Origin: Actinomycetes bacterium
Lineage (GTDB): Bacteria > Actinomycetota > Actinomycetes > Mycobacteriales > Mycobacteriaceae
Direction of reading: 5' to 3'
DNA: 54,485 bases
Assembly (NCBI GenBank): GCA_029780675.1
Contig: JAKOYE010000093.1
Location: 1-54,485 of the forward strand
The position numbers and the translations under genes were made by a program. Within the stretch, counting starts at the first letter, position 1; each line of letters opens with the position of its first letter. This document shows, in pieces, positions 1 through 7,836 of this stretch. Below the pieces are notes generated by a model, which saw only the letters and a list, made by a program, of their open reading frames with translations, ran no database searches and was not told the DNA's origin.

Positions 1-878
1 CCACGGTCAGCCAACTGCGCACCGCAGTCAGCTTGGAACCGCGCCCCGACCCCGACCCGCGGCCGGGCCCGCAGGCGGGGATCAGCAAAACCAGCGACAA
101 CAGCGGGTTCGATTTCTGGCGGATCACCCTGCCCCACGCCGAGTCCGCGATCTTGGAGGCCGCACTGCAGTCCCACCGCGACGCCCTGATGGCGGAGTGG
201 AAACGTGACCGGGAAGCCAATCCCGGCGGTTCCGGTGACAACCCGCCGCCGATGCCGACGAGCATCGACGCGTTCATGCGGCTGGTCGAGACCGGCTGGG
301 ATGTGGAGGCCGGGCGGCGCCCGCACGGGCAGCGCACCACCGTGGTGGTCCACCTCGACATCGACAAGAAGATCGGGGCGCTGCATCTGGGGCCGCTGCT
401 GACCGACGCCGAGCGGCAGTATCTGACCTGTGATGCCACCTGCGAGGTGTGGTTCGAACGCGACGGGCAGGTCATCGGCGCCAGCCGGACGACCCGCACC
501 ATCAACCGCCGGCTACGCCGCGCGTTGGAGCACCGCGACCGCTGCTGCGCGGTCCCCGGGTGCGGAGCCACCCGCGGCCTGCACGCCCACCACCTTCGGC
601 ATTGGGAAGACGGCGGCCAAACCGAACTCACCAACCTCGTCCTGCTGTGCCCGCATCACCACCGCCTGCACCACCGCGGGATCATCACCATCACCGGCCC
701 CGCCGAACACCTCACCATCACCGACACCAACGGCCACCAACTCCCACCCGGATCACTGGCCCGACCACCGGCCACCCCACCACCAGCGGTCCCCCCATAC
801 CCCGGACCCACCGGCGAACGCGCCGACTGGTGGTGGTACGACCCCTTCCAACCGGAACCACCACCGACGAACAACTAG
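1..878 (+). CDS. 13E12-repeat/DUF222-type HNH endonuclease, 5' end cut by window
   Basis: The reading frame is open from position 3 with no in-frame stop upstream, so the gene begins outside the window; the TTG at 33 is probably internal. The visible ~290 residues are the C-terminal part of a DUF222/13E12-family protein. An HNH nuclease core is visible: RDRCCAVPGC followed by HAHHLRHWEDGG and LVLLCPHHHRLHH, giving paired Cys and the His-Asn-His metal site. The last ~60 residues are Pro-rich and low-complexity. REP13E12 proteins are repeated in mycobacterial genomes and are linked to prophage-like elements, but nothing here shows that this copy is mobile. The role (DNA cleavage) is inferred from the HNH motif only. 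It ends convergently 54 bp from the neighbouring acyl-CoA dehydrogenase gene. Confidence 0.85.
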   Translation, partial: TVSQLRTAVSLEPRPDPDPRPGPQAGISKTSDNSGFDFWRITLPHAESAILEAALQSHRDALMAEWKRDREANPGGSGDNPPPMPTSIDAFMRLVETGWDVEAGRRPHGQRTTVVVHLDIDKKIGALHLGPLLTDAERQYLTCDATCEVWFERDGQVIGASRTTRTINRRLRRALEHRDRCCAVPGCGATRGLHAHHLRHWEDGGQTELTNLVLLCPHHHRLHHRGIITITGPAEHLTITDTNGHQLPPGSLARPPATPPPAVPPYPGPTGERADWWWYDPFQPEPPPTNN

Positions 879-884
879 GCGAGC

Positions 885-938
885 AACTGGGTCCGGTTGA
901 ACAACTGGGTCCGGTTGAACAGCTCAGTCCGATCAGGA
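885..938. repeat. 18-bp perfect tandem duplication plus a degenerate third copy
   Basis: Positions 885-902 and 903-920 are identical 18-bp units (aactgggtccggttgaac). A diverged third unit follows from 921. The array fills the short gap between the HNH gene stop (878) and the acyl-CoA dehydrogenase stop (933). It has no obvious hairpin-terminator form. Confidence 0.9.
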
Positions 939-2105
939 ACTGCTGGGCAGATCGCGGAACGGGGTCTCCTTGTACGGTTCGGGCTCTTTGGGCAGCCCGA
1001 GCACCCGCTCGCCGACGATATTGCGCTGAATCTGATCGGTACCTCCGCCGATGGAGGTGAAGTAGGCGTTCAACGTCCGGAAGGTCACCGCATCACCGAC
1101 CGGATTGTCCGGGCCGGTCAGCATGGATTCCGGGCCGGTGATCTCGGTCTGAACCCGTGCGGTCTCGTGCAGGATGCGCGACATCGCGATCTTGCCCAGT
1201 GACATCAGGGTGGCGGCCTCGATCCGGTCACGAGTGGCCTTGGCCCGCATGGTGTTCCACCGGTTGACCGCGGCATAGCCCTCGACAACGGCGATCCGTT
1301 GCCGAATGTGGGCGTCGGCCAGATTCCCCGCCGCCCGCGCCATCCCGATCAGGCTGTCGGCATCCGGCTTGAGATCGCGGCTGGCCTTCTTGGTGCGGGC
1401 CAGATCGCCCATGAGCCGACGCTCGTACGCCAATGCCACCTGCAGCACCGGCCATCCACCGCCGGGTTCGCCCACCAGGTTGGCGTGCGGCACCCGGGCA
1501 TCGGTGATGAACACCTCGTTGAACTCCGACTCGCCGGTGATCTGGTGGATCGGCCGGACCTCGACGCCGGGCTGGCGCATCGGAAAGATGAAGAAGCTGA
1601 TCCCCTTGTGTTTGGGCACATCCCAGTCGGTGCGGGCCACCAGCAGCCCGTAGTCGGCGCTCTTGGCGAACGAGGTCCACACCTTCTGTCCGTTGATCAC
1701 CCACTCATCGCCGTCACGGTCGGCGCGGGTGCGCAGACCGGCCAGATCCGACCCGGCACCGGGTTCGCTGTAGAGCAGGCACCAACGAGTTTCGCCGCGC
1801 AGCGCCGGCGGTATCAACCGGTGTTTCTGCTCGTCGGTGCCGAGGTCGTGCAGCGTGCACGCCATCAGGTCGGAGCGGTCGGCACCCGCACCGCGGGCGC
1901 CGACGGCAGCGAACTCGGCCGCGACGATCCGGGACTGCGCATCGGGCAGGCCGCGTCCCCACCACTGCGGCTCCCAACTGGGCACCGCCCAACCCGCCTC
2001 GAAGACCTTCCGAGCCCACTCGGCCCGGTCGAGGGACGGGTCCCAGTTCTCAGCCAGCCACTGCCGAACCTCGGCGCGCACCTGGTCGTCGGTCATCGCG
2101 GACAT
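933..2105 (-). CDS. acyl-CoA dehydrogenase (FadE family), ~390 aa
   Basis: FAD-dependent alpha,beta-dehydrogenation of an acyl-CoA. The start is ATG at 2105 (MSAMTDDQVRAEV); it overlaps the stop of the upstream fadE in a TGATG junction, which indicates translational coupling. Visible are the N-terminal helical domain, the middle beta-domain motif with LYSEPGAGSDLAGL followed by GQKVWTSFA, and the C-terminal signature SIGGGTDQIQRNIVGERVLGLP. The position of the MCAD-type catalytic Glu in that signature is Gly, so a different family-specific base position must be used, or the catalytic base lies elsewhere. The size pairing (390 + 373 aa) and coupling resemble the alpha2beta2 heteromeric dehydrogenases of mycobacterial sterol side-chain degradation (FadE26/27 type). 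The substrate is unknown. Confidence 0.9.
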   Translation of the reverse strand: MSAMTDDQVRAEVRQWLAENWDPSLDRAEWARKVFEAGWAVPSWEPQWWGRGLPDAQSRIVAAEFAAVGARGAGADRSDLMACTLHDLGTDEQKHRLIPPALRGETRWCLLYSEPGAGSDLAGLRTRADRDGDEWVINGQKVWTSFAKSADYGLLVARTDWDVPKHKGISFFIFPMRQPGVEVRPIHQITGESEFNEVFITDARVPHANLVGEPGGGWPVLQVALAYERRLMGDLARTKKASRDLKPDADSLIGMARAAGNLADAHIRQRIAVVEGYAAVNRWNTMRAKATRDRIEAATLMSLGKIAMSRILHETARVQTEITGPESMLTGPDNPVGDAVTFRTLNAYFTSIGGGTDQIQRNIVGERVLGLPKEPEPYKETPFRDLPSSS

Positions 2106-3226
2106 CAGTTCTCCTCGCGTATCCGGACGTAGCGTTCCCGGTGCCAGGCCGGGTCGCCGAAGATCTGTGCGTCGGTGCGCGCCCGACGCAGGTAGAGGTG
2201 CGCAGGGTGCTCCCAGGTGAAGCCGATACCGCCGTGCACCTGAATGGTGGTCGCGGCGACCGAGACGAAGGCGTCCGAGCAGTAGGCCTGAGCCAGGGCG
2301 AGGTCCGCCAGGCGGTCCGGATCGCCGGCATCGAACGCCGCCGCGACGTGCCGGGCGGCCGAGACCGCGGACTCCGCCTCCAGCAGCATGTCGACGCACA
2401 TGTGCTTGATCGCCTGGAAACTGCCGATCGCCCGGCCGAACTGGTACCGCGTGCGGGCGTAGTCGGTGGCCATCCGCATCGCCTGCAGGGCACCGCCGGC
2501 CTGTTCGGCCACCAGTGCCACCGCCGCACGGTCGAGAGCCTCGGCGAGGGCCGCCGCGCCGGCACCGGCGCCGCCGACCAGTCGGGCCGGGGTGTCGGAC
2601 AGGGTCACCCGCGCCTGCTTGCGGGTCTGGTCGACCGTGGTCAGCGGCGACACCACCAGGCCGGGTGCGCCCGCGTCGACGGCGAAAATCGAGGTGCCCG
2701 AACCGGACTCGGCCTGGACGTAAATGCGTTGTGCGGTTGCAGCGTCGAGGACGTAGGTCTTCTCTCCGGTCAGGCGCCAGCCCTCGGCCGTCGACTCGGC
2801 GACGGTGGCCGGGTACTGTGGGGGGCGGGCCGAGTGGGCTTCGGGCTCGGCGAAGGCTACCGTCGCGATCAATTCCCCGGCGGCGATCCTCGGCAGGGTG
2901 TCGGTGCACTCGGGCGCATCACCCAGTGCCAGCAGCAGGTAGGGCGTCAGCACCGCGGTCGACAGGTACGGACCGCAGAACAACACCCGACCGAACTGCT
3001 CGGCCACCACAGCCAGATCCGCGGCGCCGGCACCGGCCCCGCCGTACTCCTCCGGAATGATCAGACCCACCAGGCCCATCCCGGCCAGCACGGACCAGAC
3101 CGCCGGGTCATAGCCGTCCTCGCCGGCCATCAGCCGCCGCACCTCGGACTCGGGTGCGCGTTTGTTCAGAAGGTCGGCGACCGCATCGCGCAGATCGCTC
3201 AGTTCTGAGCTCAACGTGGTGGACAT
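2105..3226 (-). CDS. acyl-CoA dehydrogenase (FadE family), 373 aa, partner of the downstream fadE
   Basis: Second member of an adjacent acyl-CoA dehydrogenase pair. The N-terminal helical domain carries IIPEEYGGAGAGAADLAVVAEQFGR. The middle domain is short and diverged, with a weak form of the usual TEP.AGSD loop. The C-terminal domain has RYQFGRAIGSFQAIKH and QVHGGIGFTWEHPAHLYLRRA, which is typical of the smaller subunits of heteromeric FadE complexes. The start is ATG at 3226, 6 bp after the stop of the upstream esterase gene, so esterase-fadE-fadE probably form one leftward operon. The likely role is formation of a heterotetramer with the 390-aa protein. The pairing is inferred from arrangement and size, not shown. 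Confidence 0.88.
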   Translation of the reverse strand: MSTTLSSELSDLRDAVADLLNKRAPESEVRRLMAGEDGYDPAVWSVLAGMGLVGLIIPEEYGGAGAGAADLAVVAEQFGRVLFCGPYLSTAVLTPYLLLALGDAPECTDTLPRIAAGELIATVAFAEPEAHSARPPQYPATVAESTAEGWRLTGEKTYVLDAATAQRIYVQAESGSGTSIFAVDAGAPGLVVSPLTTVDQTRKQARVTLSDTPARLVGGAGAGAAALAEALDRAAVALVAEQAGGALQAMRMATDYARTRYQFGRAIGSFQAIKHMCVDMLLEAESAVSAARHVAAAFDAGDPDRLADLALAQAYCSDAFVSVAATTIQVHGGIGFTWEHPAHLYLRRARTDAQIFGDPAWHRERYVRIREEN

Positions 3227-3232
3227 CGGCCG

Positions 3233-4150
3233 TCACCTCACCGCCGTCAGGGCGCCGCTCAGAGCCGCGCACGTGCTGTCGAAATATGCTTGGGAAACAG
3301 GGGCTTTGGGTGCGACCACATCGAATCCGTGGAAGGCCCCGGGAACCTCGTACACCTCGCACGGTACGCCGACGGCCTGCAGCATCTCGGCGTAGGCGAG
3401 ATCCTCGCGGTGGAACAGGTCCAGGGTGCCCACCCCGATCCAGGCCGGTGGCAGGCCGGCGAGGTCGGATCGTCGGGCGGGTACGGCGACGGAGGGATCG
3501 GCCCCGGCGAGGTAACTGCGCCACCCGATGCGGTTGCTGGCGGTGTTCCACACCCGAAATCCGGGCGCATCGAGTGCCGGGTCGACGGTGCGGTCGTCGA
3601 GCATCGGATAGCTGAGCAGTTGAAGCACCGGAGCCACTTCCGCGCGGTCCCTGGTCAGGAATGCCAGGGCCGCAGCCAGTCCGCCGCCGGCGCTGGGCCC
3701 GCCGATCGCGATGCGATCGGCATCGACGTCGGGTAGTCCGGCCAACCAGGTCAGTGCGCGGTAGCAGTCCTCCAGTCCGGCCGGATACGGATGCTCGGGG
3801 GCGAGTCGGTAATCGACCGCAGCCACCGTCATGCCGAGGGTCCGGGCGTATCTGCGGCACAGCGCGTCGTCCTCGGCGGCGCTTCCGATGACGTAGCCGC
3901 CGCCGTGAATCCAGAGCAACGCGGGTGTGGCGCCGTTCGCCCCGACCGGGCGATACAACCGGACGCCGGTCCCGCAGGGCAGGGTGATCAGTTCGACCCC
4001 GGAGTCGCTCGATCCGCGGATCGGCGGCAGCCGCCGCAGGAGTGGCAGCGACCAGTGATAGACGATCTGCCGGGGAACGAACCGGGCGACCCGTCGCAAC
4101 TGGGGATTGATCCCCGCGGCGGCGGTGTCGGTCGGGGGCATAAGTCCCAT
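3233..4150 (-). CDS. lipW: alpha/beta hydrolase, hormone-sensitive-lipase family (LipW-like esterase)
   Basis: Serine esterase of the HSL/alpha-beta hydrolase-3 family, 305 aa. The oxyanion-hole motif HGGGY is at residues 82-86, the nucleophile elbow GPSAGG has Ser153, the acid is likely in TLDLFHREDL, and the His is in GAFHGFD near the C-terminus. It has no signal peptide, so it is probably cytosolic. The symbol is inferred from family, length and the Rv0217c/Rv0222 neighbourhood and could belong to another Lip paralogue. Two starts are possible, ATG 4150 and ATG 4141. Only 17 bp separate ATG 4150 from the divergent echA1 start, so the two promoters must overlap or the transcripts are nearly leaderless. 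Confidence 0.85.
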   Translation of the reverse strand: MGLMPPTDTAAAGINPQLRRVARFVPRQIVYHWSLPLLRRLPPIRGSSDSGVELITLPCGTGVRLYRPVGANGATPALLWIHGGGYVIGSAAEDDALCRRYARTLGMTVAAVDYRLAPEHPYPAGLEDCYRALTWLAGLPDVDADRIAIGGPSAGGGLAAALAFLTRDRAEVAPVLQLLSYPMLDDRTVDPALDAPGFRVWNTASNRIGWRSYLAGADPSVAVPARRSDLAGLPPAWIGVGTLDLFHREDLAYAEMLQAVGVPCEVYEVPGAFHGFDVVAPKAPVSQAYFDSTCAALSGALTAVR

Positions 4151-4167
4151 TATTACGATGACGGGTT

Positions 4168-4959
4168 ATGGCCGAAGAGAGCAGTACCGCCCAGTCCGAT
4201 TCCGGGGACGTCCGCACCGAACGTCGTGGTCGAATCCTGATCATCACGATCAATCGGCCGCAGGCCAAGAATGCGGTGAACGCCGCCGTCAGCCATTGCT
4301 TGGCGGCAGCGATGGACACCCTGGATGACGACCCTGGGTTGTCGGTCGGGATCCTGACCGGTGCGGGCGGAACATTCTGCGCGGGCATGGATCTCAAAGC
4401 GTTCGCCCGCGGCGAGAACGTGGCCGTGAAGGGCCGGGGTCTGGGCTTCACCGAAAGGCCGCCGGTCAAGCCGCTGATCGCGGCGGTCGAGGGCCATGCG
4501 CTGGCGGGCGGCACCGAGCTGGCGCTGGCGACGGATCTCATTGTCGCGGCGAGTGATTCGGCGTTCGGCATCCCGGAGGTCAAGCGCGGTCTGGTCGCGG
4601 CCGGCGGCGGACTGCTGCGACTGCCGCAGCGGATTCCCTATCAGATCGCGATGGAACTGGCGCTGACCGGCGACCCGTTGCCCGCCGAGCGGGCGCACCG
4701 GCTCGGGCTGGTCAATGTGCTGGCCGAGCCCGGTCAGGCACTGGAGCAGGCCGTCGCGCTGGCCGAACGCATCACGGCCAACGGCCCGTTGGCCGTCGCC
4801 GCGACCAAGCGGGTCATCGTCGAGTCGCGGTCCTGGACACCGGAGAATCAGTGGCGCGAGCAGATGAAGATCATCATGCCGGTGTTCGCATCCAAGGACG
4901 CCCGCGAAGGTGCCGTCGCCTTCGCCGAGAAGCGGGCACCGAACTGGACCGGATCGTGA
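4168..4959 (+). CDS. echA1: enoyl-CoA hydratase/isomerase family protein EchA1
   Basis: Crotonase-fold protein of 263 aa, predicted to hydrate or isomerise enoyl-CoA esters in beta-oxidation. The first oxyanion-hole segment, FCAGMDLKAF, is at residues 70-79 and the second, ALAGGTELAL, at 111-120. IPEVKRGL follows. The sequence closely resembles remembered M. tuberculosis EchA1 (Rv0222), including the stretch GRGLGFTERPP, hence the symbol. It stands alone on the + strand, divergent from the esterase and convergent with the SET-domain gene (22 bp between stops). The start ATG at 4168 is the only sensible one; little leader space exists upstream. Confidence 0.9.
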   Translation: MAEESSTAQSDSGDVRTERRGRILIITINRPQAKNAVNAAVSHCLAAAMDTLDDDPGLSVGILTGAGGTFCAGMDLKAFARGENVAVKGRGLGFTERPPVKPLIAAVEGHALAGGTELALATDLIVAASDSAFGIPEVKRGLVAAGGGLLRLPQRIPYQIAMELALTGDPLPAERAHRLGLVNVLAEPGQALEQAVALAERITANGPLAVAATKRVIVESRSWTPENQWREQMKIIMPVFASKDAREGAVAFAEKRAPNWTGS

Positions 4960-4965
4960 TCTGAG

Positions 4966-4979
4966 CCGGTCCTGACCGG
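4966..4979. terminator. small inverted repeat between convergent echA1 and SET gene
   Basis: CCGGTC-CT-GACCGG has perfect 6-bp arms and sits in the 22-bp gap between two convergent stops. It could act as a weak bidirectional terminator. There is no T tract and the loop is very short, so the call is tentative. Confidence 0.3.
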
Positions 4980-4981
4980 GT

Positions 4982-5485
4982 TCAGCCGGATACCGTCGCG
5001 GCGATCCGGCGGGCCAGGTAGGGCGAGAACCACCCGGCGTAACGCAGCCGGAGATCGGGGTCACGCCAGTCGGAGCCGGTGACGATCCCACGGCAGTTCG
5101 GCGCCCCGCACAGGCAGCGGAACTCGTCGTAGTCGCTGGCGTCGCACATCGCGTAGTCGAAGCACAGTTCCTCGCCGGGGGCGATGTCGCGCATGGCGAT
5201 CAGCAGCAATTGCCCGCTCAGGCCGCAATTGGGATCGCAGGAATGGTTGAGCAGGTCGCCAGAGTCGGGCGTCTCCCCGGACACCAGGTAGAGGTCGGTG
5301 TCCACCTGAATGGACCTGCTCTGCCGGTCGTGGCTGAAGGTTGTGAGGACGGAGTGCGGCACCACCCAGCCGCCGAACGCGGCGACGGTCTCACCCTCGC
5401 TGATGGGTTCCACCGCGAAGGAACCCCACCCTTTGTTCCCCGCCGGCCGTGCTTCGGCCTTCGGGGTGAGCCAGTTGAAATCCAT
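4982..5485 (-). CDS. SET-domain protein with post-SET zinc motif, 167 aa
   Basis: Putative SAM-dependent protein lysine methyltransferase. A compact SET domain fills most of the protein: NKGWGSFA near residue 17, NHSCDPN at 80-86 (the pseudoknot SAM/lysine-channel motif), ELCFDY at 106-111, then a post-SET Cys cluster CLCGAPNCRG (Cys124, Cys126, Cys131), which with Cys83 could hold zinc. It lacks chromatin-reader or pre-SET domains and a signal peptide. It starts 47 bp downstream of a fadE gene in the same direction, so it may be the distal gene of the TetR-thioesterase-fadE-fadE unit. The protein substrate is unknown; bacterial targets could include nucleoid proteins. Alternatives such as a non-histone methyltransferase are open. 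Confidence 0.88.
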   Translation of the reverse strand: MDFNWLTPKAEARPAGNKGWGSFAVEPISEGETVAAFGGWVVPHSVLTTFSHDRQSRSIQVDTDLYLVSGETPDSGDLLNHSCDPNCGLSGQLLLIAMRDIAPGEELCFDYAMCDASDYDEFRCLCGAPNCRGIVTGSDWRDPDLRLRYAGWFSPYLARRIAATVSG

Positions 5486-5532
5486 GAGCGGTTGCCCCCT
5501 TCGCTGTGCAGACGACGCATGCTACCGGGGCA

Positions 5533-6633
5533 TCAGCGCCGACCCTCCACGATCAACTCCCACGGATCGCCGGCCAGTGCCATCCGGCCGAGCTTTCGCG
5601 CGTAGTCGGTGGTGTCACCGAACTCGCCGATCCAGCAGCGGGCCCGCTGGGTGGCCAGCCACAGCCGGTGTTCGATGGTCACCCCGATCGCGCCGTGCAA
5701 CTGGTGAGCGGCCGTGATGACCGTCGGCACGACCCGGCCGAGCGTCACCTTGGCGACCGTGATCGCGTAGTCGGCCCGCGGGTCGCCGAACCCGTGTTCG
5801 GCCACCGCGTCCACGGCGAGGTTCGCCGCGGCGCGGGCGCGTTCCGCCTCCCCGGCCATTCCGGCCAGCGCGTGCTGGACGGCCTGAAAGGCGCTGAGTG
5901 GGCGGCCGAACTGCTCCCGGTCGCGGGTATGGGCCACCGAGTACTCCACCGCGGCGTCCAGGGCGCCGATCACCTGGACGCAACGAGCCCACGCGCCACG
6001 GCGGACGAGTTCGGTGGCGGTGCCGGCATCGACACGAGCGGTGTCGGTGAACGTCCCGGTTTCGGCGAGATCCGCGGTGACGGTGTCACGCGGCTCTCCA
6101 CCGGCGTTGTGGCCCGTGTCGATCGTCACCTCGGCCGGCGTCCGTACGGCGACACGCAAGCCGTCGCCGGAACGCTCGGCGAGCACCAGGGCGGCCGCGG
6201 TGGCGGCGTAGGGCACCGACGTGAACGGCCGCCCCGGCGAGCCGATACCGAGGGTCAGCGGGCCGTCGTCCGGAACCGGGAGGCCGGCCGCGCCGGCCAG
6301 CCAGGCGGCCAGCAGGTCGGTTTCGGCCACCGGCACCGTGACGGCGTGGTGGGCCAGTGCGCGTAACACGACCGCCGCCTCCACCGGCCCGCCACCGGAG
6401 TCCGCGGTGCTGCTCAGCCGGGTGAGCCCGGCCTCCTCGAGGTGGTGCCAGGCGGTGGAATCGAAGCGGTCGGGCAGCGACCGCCGTCCGATGGCGGCGT
6501 CGAAAGCCCGTCCGCCGATATCGTCGACGAGATTGCGCAGGTCGGTGAGATCGTCGTCATCGCAGCCGAATACGCCGCCGCCGAGGGGGTTGTCCCTCCG
6601 CCGGCCGGTCTGATCGAAGTTCTCAGTTGCCAT
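5533..6633 (-). CDS. acyl-CoA dehydrogenase (FadE family), 366 aa
   Basis: FAD-dependent acyl-CoA dehydrogenase subunit. Recognisable features are LARSTADSGG-like substrate entry regions, REQFGRPLSAFQAVQHALA and the C-terminal LHGAIGVTIEHRLWLATQRAR. The conserved middle-domain TEP/AGSD loop is poorly kept, as in the small subunits of heteromeric mycobacterial FadE pairs. The ATG at 6633 directly abuts the stop codon of the upstream fadE (6634-6636), so the two are translated together. Its partner is probably the 398-aa protein. The substrate is unknown; the unit also encodes a thioesterase and a TetR regulator, which suggests degradation of a specific acyl-CoA. Confidence 0.88.
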   Translation of the reverse strand: MATENFDQTGRRRDNPLGGGVFGCDDDDLTDLRNLVDDIGGRAFDAAIGRRSLPDRFDSTAWHHLEEAGLTRLSSTADSGGGPVEAAVVLRALAHHAVTVPVAETDLLAAWLAGAAGLPVPDDGPLTLGIGSPGRPFTSVPYAATAAALVLAERSGDGLRVAVRTPAEVTIDTGHNAGGEPRDTVTADLAETGTFTDTARVDAGTATELVRRGAWARCVQVIGALDAAVEYSVAHTRDREQFGRPLSAFQAVQHALAGMAGEAERARAAANLAVDAVAEHGFGDPRADYAITVAKVTLGRVVPTVITAAHQLHGAIGVTIEHRLWLATQRARCWIGEFGDTTDYARKLGRMALAGDPWELIVEGRR

Positions 6634-7830
6634 CTAGCGCAATCCCATCCCCTTGGCCACCATCCCGCGCAGCACCTCATTGGTGCCGCCGCGCAGGGTG
6701 AACAGCGGGGCGTGCGCGCGGGCCACCTCGACGAGTTCGGCCACCCGATCGCGGCCCTCGACGTCGTCGCCGACGTAGCAGAGCAACTCGGCGGCGAGGT
6801 CGGCGGACTCCTGCTCGAAGCGGGTACCGAGATCTTTGACCAGCGCCGCCTCGTTCGGTTGGGGCCGCCCGGCGGTGAGTGCGCGGGCCACCGAGATGGA
6901 CATCTGGCGCAGCGAGGCGAGCCGCGCCAGCAGGTCGCCCAGCGCTGCCGCGGTGTGGTCGCTGACGTCGTCCCGGGAGGCCAGGGCTCGCGTCAGGGCG
7001 ATCAGCAGTGGGGCGGTGGTGAGGATGCGTTCCGGGCCGCTGCGTTCGAAGGACAGCTCGGCGGTGACCTGACGCCAGCCGTCGCCTTCGGTGCCGAGCA
7101 GGTTGGCGTCGGCGATGAAGGTCTCGTCGAAGGTGATCTCGTTGAAATGGTGCTCGCCGGTCATCAGCACGATCGGGCTGATCGAGATGCCCGGTGAGTC
7201 CATCGGCACCAGGAACTGACTGAAGCCGGCGTGCCGGCGCTGCGGGTCGACCGGACTCGTACGGGCCAGGACGACCACCTGATGGGCCAGGTGCGCGCCG
7301 CTGGTCCACACCTTGGTGCCCGACAGCAGCCAGCCGCCGTCGGTTCTGGTCGCTTTCGCGGCGGCGGCGGCCAGGTCGGACCCGGCCTGCGGCTCGCTCA
7401 TCCCGATCGCCGAGAAGAACCGTCCCGCAGCGATCTCCGGCAGGATGCGGCGCTTCTGCTCTTCGGTTCCGTAGGACAGCAGTCCGGGCCCGACCTGGCG
7501 GTCGGCGATCCAGTGGGCGGCCACCGGCGCGCCCGCGGCCAGCAGTTCCTCGGTCACCACGTATCGGTGCAGGTGTCCCAGGCCGTGCCCGCCGTACTCG
7601 GTGGGAATGGTGAGGCCGAGGAATCCGGCGGCGCCGAGTCGGGCACTGAATCCCTCGTCCCAGCTGGACAACCAGGCGTCGACGCGCACCGGCCAGCCGA
7701 ACTCGGCGCGGTCGGCCTTGAGGAATGTCCGGATGGCCGACCTCAGTGCGGTCGGATCGGGCAGCGTGGTCGGATCGGGCAGCGTGGTCGGATCGGGCAG
7801 CGTGGTCGGATCGTCAGGGGTGAGGGTCAT
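6634..7830 (-). CDS. acyl-CoA dehydrogenase (FadE family), 398 aa, with repeat-encoded N-terminus
   Basis: Larger subunit of a second FadE pair. It contains IPTEYGGHGLGHLHRYV, the FAD/substrate loop MSEPQAGSDLAAAA, LSGTKVWTSGAH, GERSGPERIL-type helices and the C-terminal FTLRGGTNEVLRGMVAKGMG. The first ~30 residues are unusual: the hexapeptide TTLPDP is repeated three times, encoded by an 18-bp tandem DNA repeat at 7751-7813. The start is ATG at 7830, 6 bp beyond the stop of the upstream thioesterase. The repeat looks like a recent slippage expansion in a tolerant linker; a shorter functional start inside the repeat is not available as ATG/GTG. Confidence 0.88.
   Translation of the reverse strand: MTLTPDDPTTLPDPTTLPDPTTLPDPTALRSAIRTFLKADRAEFGWPVRVDAWLSSWDEGFSARLGAAGFLGLTIPTEYGGHGLGHLHRYVVTEELLAAGAPVAAHWIADRQVGPGLLSYGTEEQKRRILPEIAAGRFFSAIGMSEPQAGSDLAAAAAKATRTDGGWLLSGTKVWTSGAHLAHQVVVLARTSPVDPQRRHAGFSQFLVPMDSPGISISPIVLMTGEHHFNEITFDETFIADANLLGTEGDGWRQVTAELSFERSGPERILTTAPLLIALTRALASRDDVSDHTAAALGDLLARLASLRQMSISVARALTAGRPQPNEAALVKDLGTRFEQESADLAAELLCYVGDDVEGRDRVAELVEVARAHAPLFTLRGGTNEVLRGMVAKGMGLR
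7751..7813. repeat. 18-bp tandem repeat (3.5 copies) inside the fadE 5' end
   Basis: Units 7751-7768, 7769-7786 and 7787-7804 are identical (gtcggatcgggcagcgtg on +) and a half copy follows at 7805-7813. The period is a multiple of three, so copy number changes would add or remove TTLPDP blocks without a frameshift. Confidence 0.95.
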
Positions 7831-7836
7831 CCGCGC

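Noticed and set aside
933..2909. A longer frame that would extend the first acyl-CoA dehydrogenase to 658 aa
   Set aside because: The upstream part is a shadow of the neighbouring fadE in another frame; the real start is ATG 2105 at the TGATG junction.
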